A program made the position numbers and the translations under genes. The notes under the pieces were generated by a model. The model was not told the origin of the DNA. It saw only the letters and a program-made list of their open reading frames with translations, and did not search any database. From Rhinopithecus roxellana (Eukaryota > Chordata > Mammalia > Primates > Cercopithecidae), in assembly GCF_007565055.1 (NCBI RefSeq), contig NC_044550.1:87234033-87298032 (forward strand): a stretch of 64,000 nt of DNA, written 5' to 3'. Shown here in pieces: positions 1 through 11,394 of the stretch (position 1 is the first letter of the stretch; every line of letters starts with the position of its first letter).

Positions 1-1651
1 AGGCTGAAAAATATGTTGCAGGAATCTCTTGCAGGTAAGCAGGAAATTTGGAATAGATTATCAGGACAGAAAGTTTTATACAGAGATGTCTAGATCAAAA
101 GACAAAATAAAACTGCTGAAGTATGCTTTAAAGTGCAGTATGATTCAATCAGCAGCACAAGCACTATTGTCCCAGCTGACTTGGAATCCATTTCGATATG
201 GGGAATAAAAGGAGTAAGGTCAGAAGATTATGCTATTTGAAGACTGAAAAAAATATTAACAATGCAAGTTTTATAAGAATAGAAATAAGATATTTTGTTT
301 TATAACTCAATGTGATAACATTCTTACCCTTTTTAATGATGATTAAACCAAAATTTTCACAGACTGCAAATATTCAAAGAATCATTCTAGAGTTTGATGG
401 ATATGAATGACAGAGAACTGGGGAGGAAAGCAGCAATATACTTGCAGTGTAACTATCTACCTTTGCTGTCTTTTCCATCAAAGATTGAGTGGGAGGTGAC
501 ACTCCTAGAAGAAAACCAAACCCAATTTGAAAAAAAAAAAAGATTACAATAATAAGGAGTTTTACTGAAAAATACCTAATACCTAGGGAAACTTCCTAAA
601 CTTATTCAAATCTTTTGATCTTTGCAGAGTCCTCAAAAGTGATGGCTACTCCTCCAATACTCCCTTCCAATCTCCAAATTCTAAACTTTTCTTGTACCGT
701 TTTATGCTGGTGTTTTCCTTCTTAATCCAGAGCAATCTCTTTATTATTTGAATCAAGATAATTCTTCCTAGACTTTTTCTTTTCAATCTCCATTATTGCT
801 TCTAACAATCAAAGGTACAAATAAAAATCCTCAATATTGGATGATAACAGTAGTAGTGGTTGGTGTTAGGGGAACAGAAAGACAGATTATGCACTTATAT
901 TCTTTTTTGCTTCAATATACAGTAAAAACTTCCTAGCCTAAAATTTCTAGCTCTCAGTGCTCTTCAAAAGTGACCAAATTATTATAATAAGCATCTTGTT
1001 TTCCTGTCTGATTAAAATAACGAAATAATTCATGTTTTTCATATTTAATGTAATACAACACATTTCTTTATCCATGGTAAATGCTGAATAAATGTGCACT
1101 GAAGTGGATTTCACTATGACACAGAAACCCTGTAACTGGCCATAAAATTTGTGTTGAAGTTAAAATGTATCCACATGAAGTTTCTATGGTATATCAACAG
1201 TTTATACACATTATAAACAGTAAAATGTGATATAAACCTCAGGTACTATTATTATGATTTCATGCCCTCTTTCAATGTAACAAGCAAACCAAATCTTCTA
1301 CTTTAGGAACAATTATTACTAATAGTAGATATGATGATACAGAAAGCAGTTGGCGACAGTTTTCAAGAAAATAATGCTGAGGCCAAAATATAGAATGTAA
1401 ATAAAGTATATGATAAACAAATATAACATAAAAGCACATTGTTTCCTGCTGGAATAAATAAAATATTAAGGGAACTGGGTCGTGTTCATAAAGCCAACCT
1501 AATACATTTATTGATCAATAAAGCCACTAACCTATGGGTCTCATAGGAGGCCTTATCCATGAAAAAAAATAAAAAGTCCTGGAGGCACATAGGTCCTACA
1601 GCTATTGCAGTATAAATCTATCCTCAACCCACAGTCTCTTGTTGTCACAGG
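1..1651. other. AT-rich intergenic DNA, no gene seen
   Basis: No open frame of note, no RNA gene and no clear repeat was recognised. The stretch is AT-rich upstream flank of GLRB, with only short A-runs (for example 531-541). Confidence 0.6.
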
Positions 1652-2065
1652 CAGTGGTGGGCTGGAACCTACTGCTACTTGCTCACAAGATTTGACTGTT
1701 ACATCTTGTTAGACATTTTGTGAACCAGTTGTTAAGAAGAACTATTATCAAAAATTAATTTATGTAACTTACAGTTAAATGAATTATATTAAAGTAAATG
1801 GTAATAAATGATTAAAACTCATCACTTTTAATTATTTCACTGCACTTTACCATTATCTATTCTTTTGAGGTGATTTATACCTATTGTAGCTGTATGGTAG
1901 AAATACTGTAGAATTCAGTGATACCATACATCTCTTCCAGTTCCATATTCAGCAATGTCTTGTCAGATATAGTGGGAGTACTTTATGAAAACTGGAAAAT
2001 TCTATAAATTCGTGGATTTTGTCTCCCCAAAGAGCTGGTTGTTAAGCATGTACTAGCACACCACT
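1652..2065. mobile_element. possible non-autonomous hAT transposon relic
   Basis: The left end reads CAGTGGTGGGCTGG and the right end, read on the other strand, gives AGTGGTGTGCTAGTA, so the ends form an imperfect terminal inverted repeat about 410 bp apart. Sequence resembling 'gaacca(g)ttgttaa' lies just inside each end. This fits an Arthur/Zaphod-like hAT relic as I remember those families. An 8-bp target duplication is not clear; GTCACA occurs outside both ends but at different offsets. Confidence 0.35.
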
Positions 2066-2640
2066 AACTGTAAGTCACATTTCTATAAGATATTGCAGAG
2101 AACATGGGGACAGTCATCAGTGCAGACTAAATCACGCTTCCCCTGATACCAGAAATTGTTATTACTTAAGCTCACAGTTAGGAAAATGTTATCATTTAAT
2201 AGGTTAGCCAATAACATTGAGGAAATGGCAATTTTAAAATTCCTCTTCATGATCCTTGAGAGCTTTTGCTCCTTGCCACAGCACTGCAGTAACCTCAAAT
2301 TCTGGTCCACAGATATTTCACATGTGGGTTTTTGGTGTATGTGAATCTTATCATTAAGTGCTTTAGCTTGCACAGGCAGAACATGTGGACTTCCTAAACT
2401 AATTGCACAGCTCAAGTCTTAAGCAAAGTGGTGAACATCTCGACAGTTTGGTAATGATCTTAATGTTTTTCAAGTCGATTTAAGTGTCAAAAAATTACAA
2501 CTGACTTACTTTTATCAGTAACGTATTTGTAACATTTTTCATAAGTCTGCACTAATTGAACATCTTTCCTTTCCGCCTTATCTTTTTTGTTTCTTCAAAG
2601 GCAAAGTGAGAAATGCCTTGCAAGCTTTCTTAAAAAATTC
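2066..2640. other. intergenic DNA, no gene seen
   Basis: A 110-codon open frame lies on the minus strand at 2083-2415. It has no recognisable domain, signal peptide or splice context and is most likely chance. Nothing else was recognised. Confidence 0.5.
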
Positions 2641-2644
2641 GAAG

Positions 2645-2951
2645 GATGAGCACGGAGGCTCTTGCCTGTAATCCCAGCACTTTGGGAAGCAGAGGCAGGT
2701 GGATCATTTGAGCCCAGGAGTTCAAGATCAGCCCAAGCAACATGGCAAAACCCATCTCTACAAAGAATACAACAAATTAGTCAGGCGTGGTGACATGCGC
2801 TTATAGTCCCAGATACTAGGGAGGCAGAGGTGGAAGGACTGCCTCAGTCTCAGGAGGTGGAGGCTGCAGTGAGCTGGGATTGTGCCACACGGCACTCCAG
2901 CCTGGGCAACAGAGAGAGAACCTGTCTCAAAAGATGAAAAAAAAAAAAAGG
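2645..2951 (+). mobile_element. Alu element, old (AluJ-like), full length
   Basis: Both arms of an Alu dimer are visible: the 'cctgtaatcccagcactttg' left arm and the right arm ending 'cactccagcctgggcaacag', followed by an A-rich tail. High divergence points to AluJ. Similar sequence 'aaaaattcgaag' and 'aaaaattcaag' flanks it, a likely target duplication. Confidence 0.85.
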
Positions 2952-3124
2952 AAAAATTCAAGTCCCACTTAGAGAAAGTCACCTCCTAGAACAGTCCCAT
3001 TTATGACACTTTCTGACAGTTAAAAAGTGAAATTATATTATTTTGTGAGCGATTTAGGGAGCTGTCAAAAATAAATGAATTGATTCAAATTCAGGTACAC
3101 TTTGTCACGATACTTACCTTAGAC

Positions 3125-3350
3125 CAGTGTTTCTCAATCTTTTTTACATGATCACCCCTCTAAAGAGAAAAAATTAAATAGCAAGTCTTGTTAATGAGAT
3201 AAACTAAATACTAAGGAATAAGATTTACCCAAGTAAGTTTGAGATTTGGAGGGGTACAAACCATGGTAATATCTAAATGTTATTTTTGCCCCTTTAATAA
3301 GAACCAATTTTTATTTTGTTGGTGACACTATCCTCCTCTTGAGAATGCAT
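3125..3350 (+). mobile_element. possible hAT-type DNA transposon relic
   Basis: It begins CAGTGTTTCTCAA, the typical start of hAT-Charlie elements, and ends near 'ctcctcttgagaatgcat', similar to the interior of such elements. The family is not certain and the right end is vague. Confidence 0.35.
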
Positions 3351-3575
3351 GCCTTTCACTAGCAGTGCAATTTTGGGCTAAACATGTGTTTAATTCTTCA
3401 AATTTACCTCTGAACATCAACTGTTTTCCCTAGCTTAGTAGATATGTCTCTTATTAGAAAAAGTTGATTATTCATAACATTATATATATATTTACTGAAG
3501 TAGCTTCCTTTAGTTCTTAGATTGTAAATTATATATCTAGGGATACTGTATTAACTGTTAGGCAGTTTTCAGCAG

Positions 3576-3764
3576 CAGTCTCCGATAAGATAGTCACTAG
3601 ATATGCATGGCAATATATAGGCAAATTGATTTAACTGAAAGTAAAATTTCAGTCCCACTAGCCACATATCTAGTCTCAATAGCTATCTATGTCTGCCTAT
3701 CATATTGGAAAGCACAGCTATTGAACTGTTTCATCATTGCAGAAAGTTCTATTGGATAGTGCTA
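3576..3764 (+). mobile_element. hAT-Charlie non-autonomous relic (MER20-type)
   Basis: It contains 'agatagtcactag', 'cccactagccacata', 'catattggaaagcacag' and 'cagaaagttctattggat' in the order of a familiar about 200-bp mammalian hAT repeat, ending in a terminal-repeat-like GTGC. The family name is from memory. Confidence 0.6.
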
Positions 3765-3765
3765 T

Positions 3766-3925
3766 TCTAGTGCCGCAGTATTCAAAGTAAGTTCCATGGA
3801 CTGGCAGTGTCAACATAGTGTGGGAATTTATTAGAGAAATAGACACGTAGACACCATCCCAAACTTACTGAATCATGATCTGCACTTTTTACACAATATC
3901 TAGGATTGCATATGTAGATACATCA
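3766..3925 (+). mobile_element. MER5A-like hAT relic
   Basis: It carries diverged versions of the MER5A landmarks 'tccatggactggcagtgtca', 'tgggaatttattagaaa' (interrupted) and 'ccaaacttactgaatca' in order. It directly abuts the preceding hAT relic. Confidence 0.55.
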
Positions 3926-4170
3926 GTGCTATAAAGAGGTCATTTTTGAGTATTTTTATTATTTATTATTTTTAGTATTATTTGAATATTAACTTTCTTG
4001 CAGACGCATGATGTTAAAATGTGCCTAATTTTTGAGATGAAGACCCCTAGAGATCAGGACTCTATCTCAGATTTTCTTTTTATTCAATGCTAGAACCACA
4101 ATTAAGTCCTTAAAAGTTTATGTTAATAGTTTAATAGCAATAATTATTCTACATTTACAATTTTCCAAGT

Positions 4171-4209
4171 TGTATAATTAAATAAGTTAATCATTTGCTA
4201 TAACTGTTT
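4171..4209 (+). repeat. diverged direct repeat, copy 1 (copy 2 at 6081-6119)
   Basis: Compared base by base with 6081-6119, 35 of 39 positions agree, starting with the shared 'tgtataattaaataagt'. Similarity outside this core is weak. The two may be pieces of one unrecognised old repeat family. Confidence 0.5.
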
Positions 4210-6426
4210 GAACACAAACTTATTTTAAACTCTGAAACCATGCTTATCTTGTTGAGATTCTCAGAATAAGAAAAGGAATGCAGCAAAACAAAATAACAAG
4301 TGAAATCCTGCTCATCATGAGGGACCACATTTTTGAATAATAAAAATACTTTTCCCAACATGAAGAGGTCAACACCTTGAAAAGTTCTATTGAATGAGTA
4401 GAACGACATATCTACACTTGTAACAAACATAATGGGGGTAATCTAATAAAAGCAAAGATAATAAATAACATGTACTCGCATTGTGTATACCAGCTTAAAG
4501 ATATTTAATATATTATACAATCATCAAAACAATGCAGTTCCCCAAGTTGCAAAGCTGCTCACTGTAGAAATTTTTGAAACTGAGAAAATCTTGTTTCACA
4601 TATATTGTATGACATCTCGTGAGTTATTTCATGAATAGTAAATTGTGTTTGTGACAATGAAAAGTATTAACATGTCAAATATCATAATTAATACTGTGAG
4701 TCTTGTCAGGTAGACTATTTGACTATAATTATGTTCTACATATTTTTTCTTGAAGGTAACCATTTCTTCACAAAACTGCCAAGATTCTGGGATAAGCAAT
4801 TCTCGTAAAGATGTGTGGGGCTTAGTTCAGGCTCTGAAGATAATTAGAAAGTTTCACAAATGGGCTGGCCCTGAATTCCAACTCTTGAGATAAACTAGGG
4901 ATCCAAATAAAATAAGATAATCTGGCTCAGGTTTTATAAAGTCATGCCAAAATTCCATCTTTAACTTTTTTTGAAAATATACTTTGTGGTGGCCAAACAG
5001 AAAATAATCACATTATTTTATGAGGAAGACTATCATCCATGTCTTTCTCTGAAGTGAGATTAATTTTCTTTTTCTTCTGTCTTGGCTTTTTCAGTTCAAG
5101 AATTACAATTTGCAAACCTAATAAGTGAAGAAGTTGTTCGCAATGAAGTAAAAATTTTCAAACTTCTAAGTTTATAGACCGTCATAAAGATCTTTCCCCT
5201 CACTTATCCTCATCAGAGACCTTTCCCTTCTTGCTATATTTGATATTACTTTTCAAAGCTGAAAGGCAGGATATTAAAAATTATATATACGTCATAGGAA
5301 CTCAAACTTTTCAATTGGTTCCCAAGCAATCTGCTACACTAACATTTTACTAAAAATGTATTATTTTATCTGAAATCATATCATCTCCAAATATTAATTT
5401 CTAAGTTGTGAAGTCTTGGGGTAATTTTTATGAACATGCAAATATATGAATCTTTTCATCAGGTTATTTACCTCTAGCTGTGATGGCTTGCATGTGTTTT
5501 GAGGAATGTCATCGGGAATAAAAAGGAAAGGATAATGCTGGAGCTTAGAGCACTACCTATGGATGACAGGTTTAGTAAGGGCGCTAAGTAAACAATCTGA
5601 GCTTCCTGGAGCTCCAAGACATCCTAGGTGGAAAGCAAAGTAATAGAGAAAGAAGGTAAAAGAACAGACTCAAATTTTATCTATGTCCTATTTTGCCCAG
5701 GACTATTATATTGGGAGACTATTAGTTGTAGAAGAGCTTTCTAATTCAATTAAGAACCCTATATTTAAAGTCTGAAGCTTAGTGAATTTTAAGGACTAAT
5801 CCAAAAGTCATACCAAACAAAGTACACAAAGCAACACAGACTTTCTATATACGAATAAAGATGATTTAAATAATCATGTCTTTTTTTCTATATTTTTAAT
5901 ATTTATGAGGAAATAATTTTTGGTCTGAATTATCTGTTAATATTTTTTCTTTTTAAAACTTTTTCCCTTGTCACAGGTGTTGAAAATAATTTTTTCAATA
6001 TCCACTTTACTATCACACGGTTTATGGTGAGGGTAATAGCTGGATTATAATTCACATATTTTTAATTTTGTTAGTTATCTTGTATAATTAAATAAGTAAA
6101 TAATTTGCCATAATTGTTTATACTGATACTGCTGATTCAGGAAAAAGGATTTTTGAAAAACATAGAATAAATGCATAGAGAATAACAGTTGAATAAACAT
6201 ATGAAAAGCCAAACTGAGAGTGTGTAAATTCTGAGTGAAAATGAAATTGTCCACAAAATGAATTATTAATAACATAGTATTTGCAGGAATCACAAGAATT
6301 TACCTAGATAAAAATTAGATACAAAAAAGGTTAACTTAAGACTATATAGAAAAATTACTGTAAAACTTTGCGTTTAAAAAAATCGAAGTCTTTTTCTGTA
6401 TTTTTTGTATTTTTGTATTTAGATAA

Positions 6427-6452
6427 ATATATCTAAATATATTTAGATATAT
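6427..6452. repeat. perfect 26-bp AT palindrome
   Basis: The left half 'atatatctaaata' is the exact reverse complement of the right half 'tatttagatatat', with no spacer. Such a site could extrude a cruciform but has no assignable function. Confidence 0.8.
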
Positions 6453-7505
6453 TGCATCTATATGATGAAAACTATCTTTCGTAAAAAGTTAATAGCAAAA
6501 GTTTTTAAAAACAAGAATATTTTCACAAGTATTTCCAGACTAATGTCATATCCATTTGAAAATTAATAGAAAATTATAAGCATTTATTTTATGTTCAAAT
6601 TCACTCTAGTTATTAAATCCTTCTAGGAATCCTTATGAAATAGATGTAGTGTAGGAAGTACATTAAATCATTTCTAATTAGCACAGTACGCATATGCTTA
6701 TATCAGCATTTTTTAAAGGTCTTATATTTCTAGACAACTAAAACTTGGCTAGCTAACATTATGTTTCTTGGATTCCAAAACTATATCCTAGGGAACAAAT
6801 AACATTTTAATTTCTACATTTTCTCACAACTCTACAAATACCTTAGTTGCACAATTCAGTGATCCAGTAGATTGTATAAATTCACTTTTAAATTTGAACT
6901 GTAAGATTTCAACAAATGTTCAAAAATTGAGACTTTAAACAGAATTATTTAAATTATATTTTGCATAGGTACTAGTAAAATACAATGTTCATTTTATACA
7001 TATTTTATATAAATATTTTAAACACAGTATTTTACTCAAAACTACATGTACTGTATTAATGAACTGTTAAGGGATTTTCAAGGATAATTTCATTGGACCC
7101 TATTTTGGTTTTACACAGTGACTTTAGAATCTACTTTTGTGGAAGATATGTTATTTTACATGACTGATTATTTTTAGAGAGCTTTATTCCAGAGAAGGTA
7201 GACATTTAGAAATTAAGTCTATCCATTTTTTTCTCCCCTTCTCTCAAATAGTAGAGAATTCTGAATTTAATAGTACAACATTCTGAGTAATAAAGAGAAA
7301 CAAAATGTCAAGGCTTCCTCTTGATTTGGGTAGTCTGTTGGAGATCAAATGTTTTTAAATATGGAGAGATTTAATATAGGAAATTCGTTAACCAGTTGTT
7401 GGAGGGTTTGGGAGCAAAGGGAAAGCACCGAAGCAAACCACATGAAGTAAGAGCAGGAAGTAGCTCTCACCCCCAGGGCTGGGAAAGAAAGGGAAGGGAT
7501 TAGAG

Positions 7506-7814
7506 GCGGGGCGCGGTGGCTGCACGCCTGTAATCCCCCAGCACTTTGGGAGGCCAAGGCAGGCGGATCACGAGTTCAGGAGATCAAGACCATCCTGGCT
7601 AACACGGTGAAATCCCGTCTCTACTAAAAAAATACAAAAAAATTAGCCAGGTGTCGTGGCGGGAGTCTGTAGTCCCAGCTACTGGGAAGACTAAGGCAGG
7701 AAAATGAGGTGAACCCGGGAGGCGGAGCTTGCAGTGAGCCAAGATCAGGCCACTGCACTCCAACCTGGGCGACACAGGGAGACTCCGTTTCAGAAAAAAA
7801 AAAGGGGGGGGGGG
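7506..7814 (+). mobile_element. AluY-like element with 11-bp target duplication
   Basis: A near-consensus Alu with 'ctggctaacacggtga' and 'ggcggagcttgcagtgagcc', both Y-type features. The target duplication 'agggattagag' lies at 7495-7505 and 7815-7825. The tail is unusual: ten A at 7794-7803 are followed by eleven G at 7804-7814. Confidence 0.9.
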
Positions 7815-7825
7815 AGGGATTAGAG

Positions 7826-8404
7826 TAACCAGAACCCAGTAGCAGACCTCTGAGTAGTGTGCACTGCCTAGCTAGCAGCTGATACCTCTGAGCAGGAAAA
7901 GTGAAGCAGAAAAGGCTGAATGCTGAAATCAACTGCCACTGCTGCGGTACTGCTGACAGGCACCGCAAGCAAACAGGAGTAAAGAAGTCCCTCTCCATCT
8001 CCTCCTATCTCCTAATATCCCTCTAGTTCCTCCTATTGGTGGAACTTACAGTGGTAAAGAAGTCCTTCAAGTGTAATTTGCAGATGTATGGTTCCAGCTT
8101 TACAGAGCACACTATATAAAAGGATAGATTGGAAACTGAATGACAGAGTTAAAAAAACAGCACAATTACGAAGCAATCACTGACAATGCCTGTTTATTAC
8201 ATTATTTGATTACACATATCAAAGTTCAATTGGGTCTCATTACAAACGGAATTTACAACAAACTATTCAATACTAATAAAATATATTTCTGCTATAAAGC
8301 TACATCTCATTGGTGCTTAAGTTCATATATTTAAAACTTCTATATATTATTCATATTTAGCTCTACATTTTATTAAAATTCTTGAAATGGAAAATTCAGG
8401 AGAT
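7826..8404. other. intergenic DNA, no gene seen
   Basis: No repeat or gene recognised. A short open frame at 8140-8334 (+) is unsupported. Confidence 0.5.
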
Positions 8405-8580
8405 GATGTTGTGTAGAAGAAAGAACTTAAGATTTTGCATCTGAATAACTAGTTTTCAAACCACTTTTGATTACTAACTAATTGATTTTGGGCAAATCTC
8501 TTAAAAACTGCCTGAACCTCATATTTCTTATTGTGGGGTCTTGTTTGATGATTTCTAATGTCATTTCAAGATCTGGGGAT
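8405..8580 (+). mobile_element. MIR SINE relic
   Basis: The order of landmarks fits MIR: a 'gtagaagaaagaact' head region, then 'ttgattttgggcaaatctctt', then 'gcctgaacctcatatttctt'. Strongly diverged. Confidence 0.5.
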
Positions 8581-8768
8581 TTTGATTAGAAGGTATTTGA
8601 TTCAATGAATTATGGAACAATCTGACACATTTTGTTACTATTTTCTGAATGGGGTGATATCCATGACTTTAACATAAAATAATGATGCTATAAAGAATAT
8701 GAAGAAATGATTTGATTAACCTATTTGCTTCCATGCACAGAGCTGCCTTGGTATATAAAACTAAAATA

Positions 8769-8900
8769 GGCCGAGTGCAGTGGTTCAGTCCTGTAATCCC
8801 AGCACTTTGGGAGGCTGAGACAGAAAGATCACTGGGGAACAGGAGTTTGAGGACAGCCTGGGCAACATAGCAGGGCTCCATCTGTACAAATATAAATACA
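8769..8900 (+). mobile_element. Alu left monomer (FLAM or AluJ fragment)
   Basis: Only the left arm is present, from 'ggccgagtgcagtggttcag' through 'cagcctgggcaacatag' to 'ctgtacaaatataaataca'. Confidence 0.75.
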
Positions 8901-9339
8901 TACTTTACATTAAATCACAAGAAAAAATTGTCTGTAGTGATAGCACTTTGTTGAAAGAAGTGCTCAATTGTAACAGAACTAGGTCTTTGTTTTGTACAAC
9001 ATTGTTGTATTATTGCTAAAGTAGGAGTAATGCAATATAATTTGCCCCAAATCAGAAGGCAATTGTGAATTATTGTCTTAATCATGCTTTTCTTTGTAAA
9101 TGTTATAATTCGGAAGGGAAAATACAAAGTACTATAGTATTTTAAAACTCTAAATTAAAACTACTGAATAATCAATCTAGCATGTGTAAAGACTTTGAGA
9201 TGTGCAAGAATTTAATATTTAGGAGTCTTGCCATTATTCTGACATATGAAAATTAGAATGAAGGTGACATTAGCAAAAATGTTGGTTTTTGAAACAGGAT
9301 TAAAATTTAGTAAAGGAATAAATAAACGGAAAGGATTGA

Positions 9340-9640
9340 CTAGGCGAACACAGAAAAGAAAATCCTGGGGTGTTGATGCTGACCCCAAGCCACTCGGATT
9401 CTGGAACTGATTAAAAGGAATAATTCATGAAGCATTTGGAAGTAATCTCTCTGCTATATTATGCATTCATGAGCTATTTATTAGGATATTGTGGCTACTT
9501 TTGGTCACTATGCTTTTTAAAAGATGTGGACAAACTGGAAAAAATCAAGGAAGAATGAGAAAAATGAATAAGGGTTAGAAAATAGTGACCCTTTAAACTT
9601 AAAATAGTTTAAAGAATCATGTTGTTTATAACAGAGAAGA
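9340..9640 (+). mobile_element. possible CR1/L3 LINE relic
   Basis: The stretch 'gtggctacttttggtcacta' followed by 'gatgtggacaaactgg' and 'gaatgagaaaaatga' resembles the 3' region of L3/CR1 LINEs. Divergence is high and the ends are approximate. Confidence 0.4.
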
Positions 9641-9767
9641 AAAGTCCATGGAGCAGTCTGATTGCTTTTATTAACTGAAGTATTTTCATAAGATTATAAC
9701 TAATTAGTACATTGTCTCCACACTACTGTTACCTAGAACAAAAGGAAGTTTAATTAAATAACATATG

Positions 9768-9801
9768 GGTGTGTTTGTGTGTGTGTGTGTGTATGTATGT
9801 A
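9768..9801. repeat. (TG)n microsatellite
   Basis: An interrupted TG run that passes into GTAT units. Confidence 0.85.
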
Positions 9802-10774
9802 TTACACGCATACCATAAATTAAACTTATTTTTGTTTTTTCCTTTCTTTGATGTAATGATGGAAGTGCTAGAACCTTATTTCAGTAATTCTTAGGAGGAT
9901 AAATCTCCCTTGAGATCTGAAAATAGGTCCCTCTCTTTGTCTGAACATAATAGCTTCCTTGGTGTAGGAAGGGGGCTACACAACTATCTTCTAGATTTTA
10001 GATGGTATAGGATCAGGACATTTAGTCAAACAATCATTAAGAAGGTAGGTGGGTGAATTGGACAGGAGGGGTACATAGGGCTTTTTGAGTTTTTAGACTT
10101 ATAAAGGGAAGTTATAAAGGGAAGTTATACCTCTGGGCATCCAGATACCACTACAGAGCTACAAAGACAATTGCTGTGAAAATTTTGAAACATTTTCAGA
10201 GACTAAGAGATGGTTGAATATGGCTGAGAGAGATGAGCCCAGGTAGCTGGATTATGTGAATCTCAGCAGTTGAGATCCTTGTTTCATTTTCATTCTGAGA
10301 CTAGAATCCTTTGGAGATTCACGGATTCAATTACCTAGCTGACTGTGGAGGACCAGTTGTCAACAGGGACACCATGTGGTAGGGAGAAGCAATGGCAGTA
10401 GAGAAAAGAAATCAAGCTGTTCCATTTGACTAGGGAGAGTTGAAAGCCCAGAAAGACTCGAGCTTTCCTCCTAATGTGGACATATGAAACTGTAATAGAG
10501 GTATGATTGAACGTACAACCAAAGTTAGAAGAGTAGCTTTGCAGAAGAGAAGCTATATTAAGAAAATATTCTTTTAAAATGAAAGAAATAATAAAAATGT
10601 GTTAAAGATAAGTGGGAACATTTAATTATTTATAAATACCATTTGCTCCTGGCAGTTGTTCCTAATATGTCTAAATGAGATAAAATCATTCAATTTTTAA
10701 CTTTCATGACACCATGAACTTTTGCTTGGAATTCACCAAAATTGAAATTTTGTATTTATTACTGTTTTGTTGAC
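9802..10774. other. intergenic DNA, no gene seen
   Basis: No gene recognised. A short tandem duplication with unit about 'ttataaagggaag' lies at about 10099-10128. Confidence 0.5.
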
Positions 10775-11360
10775 AAGTCTGCCCTCCTGTCCCCAGAATA
10801 TACATTTCACAAGTACAGGTAGGTGCTTACATCTCACCTCTGTATCTTCAACATAGTCTCACTTTAGATTCATAGGATCACCATGTATCATTGGTATAGT
10901 TTGGCTGTGTCCCCACCCAAATCTCAACAACAACTATAATCCAAATTGCAATCCCCACGTGGTGAGGGAAGAAACTGGTGGGAGGTGATTGAATCATGGG
11001 GATGGTTTCCCCTATGCTGTTCTCACGACAGTGAGTGAGTTCTCAAGATATCTGATGGTTTTATAAGTGGTAGTTTCCTTGCTCTCTCTCTCTTTTCTGC
11101 TGCTGCTGCTATGTAAGACGTGCCTTGCTTCTCCATTCACCTTAAGCCATGATTGTAAGTTTCCTGAGGTCTCTCTAGCCATGCAGAACTGTGAGTCAAT
11201 TAAACTTTTGTGTATAATCACCCAGTCTCAGGTATTCTTTATAGCAGTGTGAGAACGGGCTAATACACTCATCGACCTCTATCACTGTGATACATAACAT
11301 AAATTCAATACAACACTTGGTACATAGCACACACTCAATAAATACTTAGGGATTAAATGT
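10775..11360 (+). mobile_element. L2 LINE 3' end, split by an LTR
   Basis: The left part (10775-10891) carries 'tctgccctcctgtccccag' and 'ctctgtatcttcaaca'. The right part (11268-11360) carries 'cttggtacatagcacacact' and 'caataaatact', the usual L2 3' terminus. The MST LTR at 10892-11267 interrupts them, so the L2 is older. Confidence 0.55.
10892..11267 (+). mobile_element. solo MaLR LTR (MST/THE1-like)
   Basis: The LTR starts TGGTATAGTTTGGCTGTGTC and ends 'gagaacgggctaataca', with 'gaatcatgggg', 'tctgatggttttataag' and 'actgtgagtcaattaaac' between. Flanking pentamers ATCAT (10887-10891) and CTCAT (11268-11272) agree in four of five bases, as expected for an ERVL-MaLR target duplication. No internal region is attached, so it is a solo LTR. 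The short open frames on either strand here are not genes. Confidence 0.9.
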
Positions 11361-11394
11361 CATTCTTTAATAGTCTAAAAGCTAAACACATTAT

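Larger units (their letters stand above)
3926..7494. other. AT-rich intergenic DNA, no gene seen
   Basis: This stretch of about 3.6 kb has no supported gene. It holds a perfect 26-bp palindrome at 6427-6452 and a pair of similar 39-bp segments (4171-4209 and 6081-6119). Short minus-strand open frames at 4191-4430 and 6075-6293 have no recognisable features. A weak MIR-like stretch may lie near 4470-4560. Confidence 0.55.

Noticed and set aside
2083..2415. 110-codon minus-strand frame
   Set aside because: No domain, low codon bias and no gene context; it also overlaps an open frame on the other strand.
10892..11267. Short open frames (11012-11221 and 11067-11252) as genes
   Set aside because: Both lie inside a solo MST LTR on opposite strands.
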